NCBI GenBank assembly: GCA_964508705.1
Contig: CAZDUS010000015.1
Location: 1-42,483 of the forward strand
From: CAZDUS01 sp964508705
Lineage (GTDB): Bacteria; Verrucomicrobiota; Kiritimatiellia; CAIKKV01; CAITUY01
Direction: 5' to 3'
DNA: 42,483 nt
The first letter of the stretch is position 1. Every line of letters begins with the position of its first letter. Below are positions 40,068 to 42,483 of this stretch, in pieces. Made by a program: the position numbers and the translations under genes. Under the pieces are notes generated by a model that was not told the DNA's origin, ran no database searches, and saw nothing but the letters and a program-made list of their open reading frames with translations.

Positions 40068-40820
40068 ATGAATAAGACGTTGGTCATCATCCCAACCTAT
40101 GACGAGAAGGATAATGTCACACAAATATCCAGCGCCGTTTTCGGTGTTATTCCGGATGTAGACCTGTTATTCGTCGATGCCAATTCCCCGGACGGAACAG
40201 GAGCCATCATTGATGGCATGGCTTTATCGGATAATCGAGTCCACGTTATCCACCAATCGTCAAAGCAAGGACTTGGACGCGCCTACATCGAAGGCTTTAA
40301 ATGGGCACTCGCTAGGCATTATGAATATGTCTTCGAAATGGATTGTGACTTCTCGCACGATCCTTCCGAGCTTCCGACTTTTCTGAAATCCGCTTCTGAT
40401 TCAGATTTAGTTCTGGGTTCCAGATATATAAATGGGATCCGCATCACCAATTGGCCCTTAAGTCGTCTCCTGCTAAGCATGGGAGGTGCTTTATATGTGC
40501 AGCTTATCACAGGGATGCCATTCTCCGACCCCACCGGTGGATTCAAGTGTTTCCGACGCAATGTGTTAAAATCGATCGACCTCGACAGCATCCGCTCCAA
40601 CGGATATTCGTTTCAAATCGAAATGACTCACACCGCCTGGATGAAAGGTTTTGCTATTTCCGAAATCCCCATCACATTCGTTGATCGCCGTTCCGGCTAC
40701 TCAAAGATGAATTCCAGCATCTTCAAGGAAGCCCTGCTGATGGTCTGGCGCCTGGTATTCAGGAATGGATTTCGACGAAGGCCTCGCGGTGTTCAAAAAA
40801 CCCAGAAAACTTCACACTAA
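40068..40820 (+). CDS. Polyprenol-phosphate glycosyltransferase (GT2, DPM1-like)
   Basis: 250 residues, no membrane helix at the end. GT2 fold with IIPTYDEKDNV at residue 6, VDANSPDGTG (about 36-45), and the DxD-type metal motif FEMDCDFSHDPSELP (about 90-104), the signature of dolichol-phosphate mannose synthase-like enzymes; GGFKCFRR and YSFQIEM are further family marks. It transfers a sugar from a nucleotide donor to a polyprenyl phosphate at the cytoplasmic face of the membrane. The next gene is a UbiA-type polyprenyl-phosphate enzyme, four bases on. DNA from 39825 to 40067 holds only an inverted repeat and a promoter. Confidence 0.92.
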   Translation: MNKTLVIIPTYDEKDNVTQISSAVFGVIPDVDLLFVDANSPDGTGAIIDGMALSDNRVHVIHQSSKQGLGRAYIEGFKWALARHYEYVFEMDCDFSHDPSELPTFLKSASDSDLVLGSRYINGIRITNWPLSRLLLSMGGALYVQLITGMPFSDPTGGFKCFRRNVLKSIDLDSIRSNGYSFQIEMTHTAWMKGFAISEIPITFVDRRSGYSKMNSSIFKEALLMVWRLVFRNGFRRRPRGVQKTQKTSH

Positions 40821-40824
40821 TCCC

Positions 40825-41733
40825 ATGTCTACGAATCCTTCATCGCATTCAAAGGCTTTCCACGTCTTTCGTGCGTTACGGCCAAATCAGTGGACAAAGA
40901 ACATTGTTGTATTGGCGGCATTTGTTTTTGCATTCGGCGACGAGACGCAAACCTTATCAGCTCAGTCAATTAAAGTTGCTTCTCTAGCCTTTGGACTATT
41001 TTGCCTGATTTCCAGCGGCGTCTACCTCTTTAACGACATCAAGGATATCGAGTCCGACCGATTACATCCCATCAAGAAATTCCGTCCTCTTGCATCAGGC
41101 GCAATCTCCACTTTAATGGCTGCCTTTTTATCCTTCATTCTCCTTGCGGGCGGATTGGCTGGTGCCTATTTTCTATCCCCCCCGTTTGGATATATCGCTG
41201 CCACCTACGTGGCCATGCAAATCGTCTACACGCTCTGGATCAAGCACATTGCGTTAGTTGATGTCTTCGTCATTGCGTTCGGCTTTGTGTTACGAGCGGC
41301 CGCTGGCGGCGTTATCCTCAACGTCACCGTTTCCCCATGGCTACTCATATGCGCATTTCTACTGGCGCTCTTCCTTGCGTTATGCAAGCGGCGACATGAA
41401 ATACTTCTTACGGAAGACTCCGGCAATCACCGTCCGAGCCTAACCGACTATGACACTAAACTGCTCGACCAATTAATCGCCGTGGTCAGCGCCGCTACTA
41501 TTGTCTCCTATTCCATTTACACCCTATGGCCAGAAACAACGCGCAAATTTGGAACACCTCTTGTATCCCTGACAATCCCCTTTGTCATTTTTGGAATTTT
41601 CAGATATCTGGACTTGGTTTATCGCAAGGAAGCAGGCGGGCGTCCCGAAAAAGTGCTATTAAGTGACGTCCCCTTAATTATCGACCTCTTTCTTTACACA
41701 TTAACTTTAGGCTGCATATTCTTGTTCACATAG
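40825..41733 (+). CDS. UbiA-family decaprenyl-phosphate phosphoribosyltransferase-like membrane enzyme
   Basis: 302 residues from the ATG at 40825; a longer frame to 40765 overlaps the previous gene. Several membrane helices are visible. Opening RPNQWTKNIVVLAAFVFAF and the prenyl-phosphate motif FNDIKDIESDRLHPIK (about 85-100), with a second Asp-rich segment DYDTKLLDQ (about 208-216), are typical of decaprenyl-phosphate phosphoribosyltransferase (DPPR synthase) rather than quinone-type UbiA. It transfers phosphoribose from PRPP to a polyprenyl phosphate in the membrane, on the route to polyprenyl-phosphate pentoses used in surface glycans. It lies between a DPM1-like enzyme and a broken transporter gene. 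Confidence 0.88.
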   Translation: MSTNPSSHSKAFHVFRALRPNQWTKNIVVLAAFVFAFGDETQTLSAQSIKVASLAFGLFCLISSGVYLFNDIKDIESDRLHPIKKFRPLASGAISTLMAAFLSFILLAGGLAGAYFLSPPFGYIAATYVAMQIVYTLWIKHIALVDVFVIAFGFVLRAAAGGVILNVTVSPWLLICAFLLALFLALCKRRHEILLTEDSGNHRPSLTDYDTKLLDQLIAVVSAATIVSYSIYTLWPETTRKFGTPLVSLTIPFVIFGIFRYLDLVYRKEAGGRPEKVLLSDVPLIIDLFLYTLTLGCIFLFT

Positions 41734-41825
41734 CCCCCTATGCCCCCTCGGCCTTTCTGCTATTTCTTCTGTTTCTTCTGTTTCCCCTAGATAGAGCAAC
41801 CCACAATCCCTAGCATCCTTCGCCC

Positions 41826-41906
41826 ATGGCTTTTTTGTTTTCCATCTTGAGTCTCTTTTTTGCAGCACTAAACGATGTAATGTTCAAACTTTACGCTCGT
41901 AAAGAG
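41826..41906 (+). pseudogene. Membrane transporter gene start (EamA/SMR-like) truncated by IS66 insertion
   Basis: An ATG at 41826 opens a frame whose first 27 codons are hydrophobic and then end in a small basic turn (FLFSILSLFFAALNDVMFKL then YARKE), the classic first helix of a drug/metabolite or EmrE/ArnE-like transporter. At codon 28 (41907) the sequence passes into the IS66 terminal repeat, and the frame ends in insertion DNA at 41952. Its place after the polyprenyl-phosphate enzymes suggests a glycolipid flippase, but only one helix remains. The rest of the gene should lie beyond the element, outside the window. Confidence 0.6.
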
Positions 41907-42483
41907 GTAAGCGTCCGGCCAACCCCGTCCCCTGATTCCGAGGGTTACGGATAATTTGCGCCCGGTCAGGCGTTCAACGGCGACCAGTTTCCCGGCAGGA
42001 GTTCATCCAGGTTGGCGGTAGAATGGGACATGATACGGCCCAGAACATCCTGGAAGTAGTCGAAGGGATTCACCTTGGCCCGTTTGCACGTTGCCAAGAG
42101 CGTCATATAGACGGCGGCGGCTCGCCCGCCGCGTTCGCTTCCCAGAAACAACCAATTCTTCCGTCCAAGGGCGACGGGTCGAATCGCCTGCTCCGCCGGA
42201 TTGTTATCCAGTGGCAGGCGGGGATCCTCCACATATCGGATCAGGTACAGCCAATTGCTCAGAGCATAGGCGATCGCTTTACCCAAGGGAGTTTTCGGGG
42301 GCGTCTTCCCGGCAAATCCCTGAAGGCGTTCCCGGATGGCTTCGAGTTGTGGCACAGCCATCTCTTGCCGCATTCGCAGCCGTTGTTCGTCATGTTCGGG
42401 GCCGGACTCCACCGAATGCTCCAGTTTGTAGAGCAACCGGATCCGCTCCAGCATTTCGGCCGCCTCCAGCGGACTGGAGCCCA
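41907..42483 (-). mobile_element. IS66-family insertion sequence, one end (runs off the right edge)
   Basis: The terminus is GTAAGCGTCCGGCC at 41907, the GTAAGCG-type end of IS66-family elements. Eight bases before it, GTAAAGAG (41899-41906), are the candidate 8-bp target duplication; the other copy should lie outside the window. The transposase gene reads toward this end. The frame at 41826 is cut exactly at this boundary. Confidence 0.85.
41966..42483 (-). CDS. IS66-family transposase (TnpC), 3' part
   Basis: The reading frame is open from the stop at 41966 to the window edge, so at least 171 residues are present and the N-terminus is missing. The C-terminal half of the IS66 DDE transposase is recognisable: DNNPAEQAIRPVALGRKNW (the catalytic Glu within NPAEQAIRP) and LLATCKRAKVNPFDYFQDVL, the IS66 C-terminal domain. 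It cuts and joins the element ends. The reading frame has no internal stops. Confidence 0.92.
   Translation of the reverse strand, partial: GSSPLEAAEMLERIRLLYKLEHSVESGPEHDEQRLRMRQEMAVPQLEAIRERLQGFAGKTPPKTPLGKAIAYALSNWLYLIRYVEDPRLPLDNNPAEQAIRPVALGRKNWLFLGSERGGRAAAVYMTLLATCKRAKVNPFDYFQDVLGRIMSHSTANLDELLPGNWSPLNA

Noticed and set aside
41763..41780. Two adjacent copies of TTTCTTCTG after the UbiA-like gene
   Set aside because: Only two 9-base copies in a pyrimidine-rich stretch; too short to call a repeat element.
1..42483. CRISPR arrays, rRNA genes, phage genes or replication origin
   Set aside because: No regularly spaced repeats, no rRNA-like stretches and no phage structural genes or DnaA-box clusters were seen.

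Overview
The window is a 42.5 kb piece of a Gram-negative bacterial chromosome. lpxA, lipobox-type lipoproteins and a SurA-like chaperone imply an outer membrane. An FprA-type flavo-diiron protein with desulforedoxin-like partners, radical SAM enzymes and a pyruvate-carboxylase-B/oxaloacetate-decarboxylase-like carboxyltransferase suggest an anaerobic or microaerophilic lifestyle. An alpha2-type glycyl-tRNA synthetase, CxxC zinc-ribbon coiled-coil proteins and the general gene style would fit the PVC superphylum (Kiritimatiellota/Lentisphaerota-like). That placement is an inference with low confidence.

Layout. 1-2.1 kb (minus strand): tRNA-Leu(TAA), two tandem paralogous small lipoproteins each closed by a near-identical terminator, and an SGNH-hydrolase lipoprotein. 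2.3-7.1 kb (plus): a TetR regulator followed by a lysine-2,3-aminomutase-like radical SAM enzyme, a D-Ala-D-Ala-ligase-like ATP-grasp protein and a second ATP-grasp protein fused to a GNAT acetyltransferase. This is the most unusual system in the window: it looks like a pathway that makes beta-lysine and joins or acylates it. 7.2-11 kb: accD, accA and a carboxyltransferase fused to an AccB-like biotin carrier. 11-12.7 kb: a coiled-coil protein and a GT4 glycosyltransferase, the first with its ribosome binding site inside the preceding terminator. 12.7-17.7 kb: a zinc-ribbon coiled-coil protein, a BatD-like protein with SH3 domain, an unknown secreted protein, glyS and a LolA-like exported protein. 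17.8-21.5 kb (minus): a molybdate/tungstate-type ABC importer with two substrate-binding proteins. 21.6-28.4 kb: an RRM RNA-binding protein with a long leader, mutS-rsmA-surA-like (one operon, minus) and a B12-binding radical SAM protein. 28.4-32.4 kb: the fprA operon with two desulforedoxin-like proteins, a third ATP-grasp protein and a convergent HExxH metallopeptidase.

32.5-36.2 kb (minus) is a housekeeping block: DksA/TraR-like protein with a histone-like Lys/Ala-rich tail, lspA, miaA, radC, lpxA. Then come guaB (plus), galU plus a plant-type glucuronokinase homologue (minus, overlapping; a probable UDP-glucuronate salvage pair), and a polyprenyl-phosphate sugar operon (DPM1-like GT2, UbiA-type phosphoribosyltransferase, and the first 27 codons of an apparent small membrane transporter cut by an IS66-family element that runs off the right edge).

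No CRISPR array, rRNA, phage or replication origin was seen. No gap without a gene exceeds about 300 bases. Start codons were moved from the longest possible ORF where a ribosome binding site, signal peptide or operon overlap argued for it; these choices are stated per gene.
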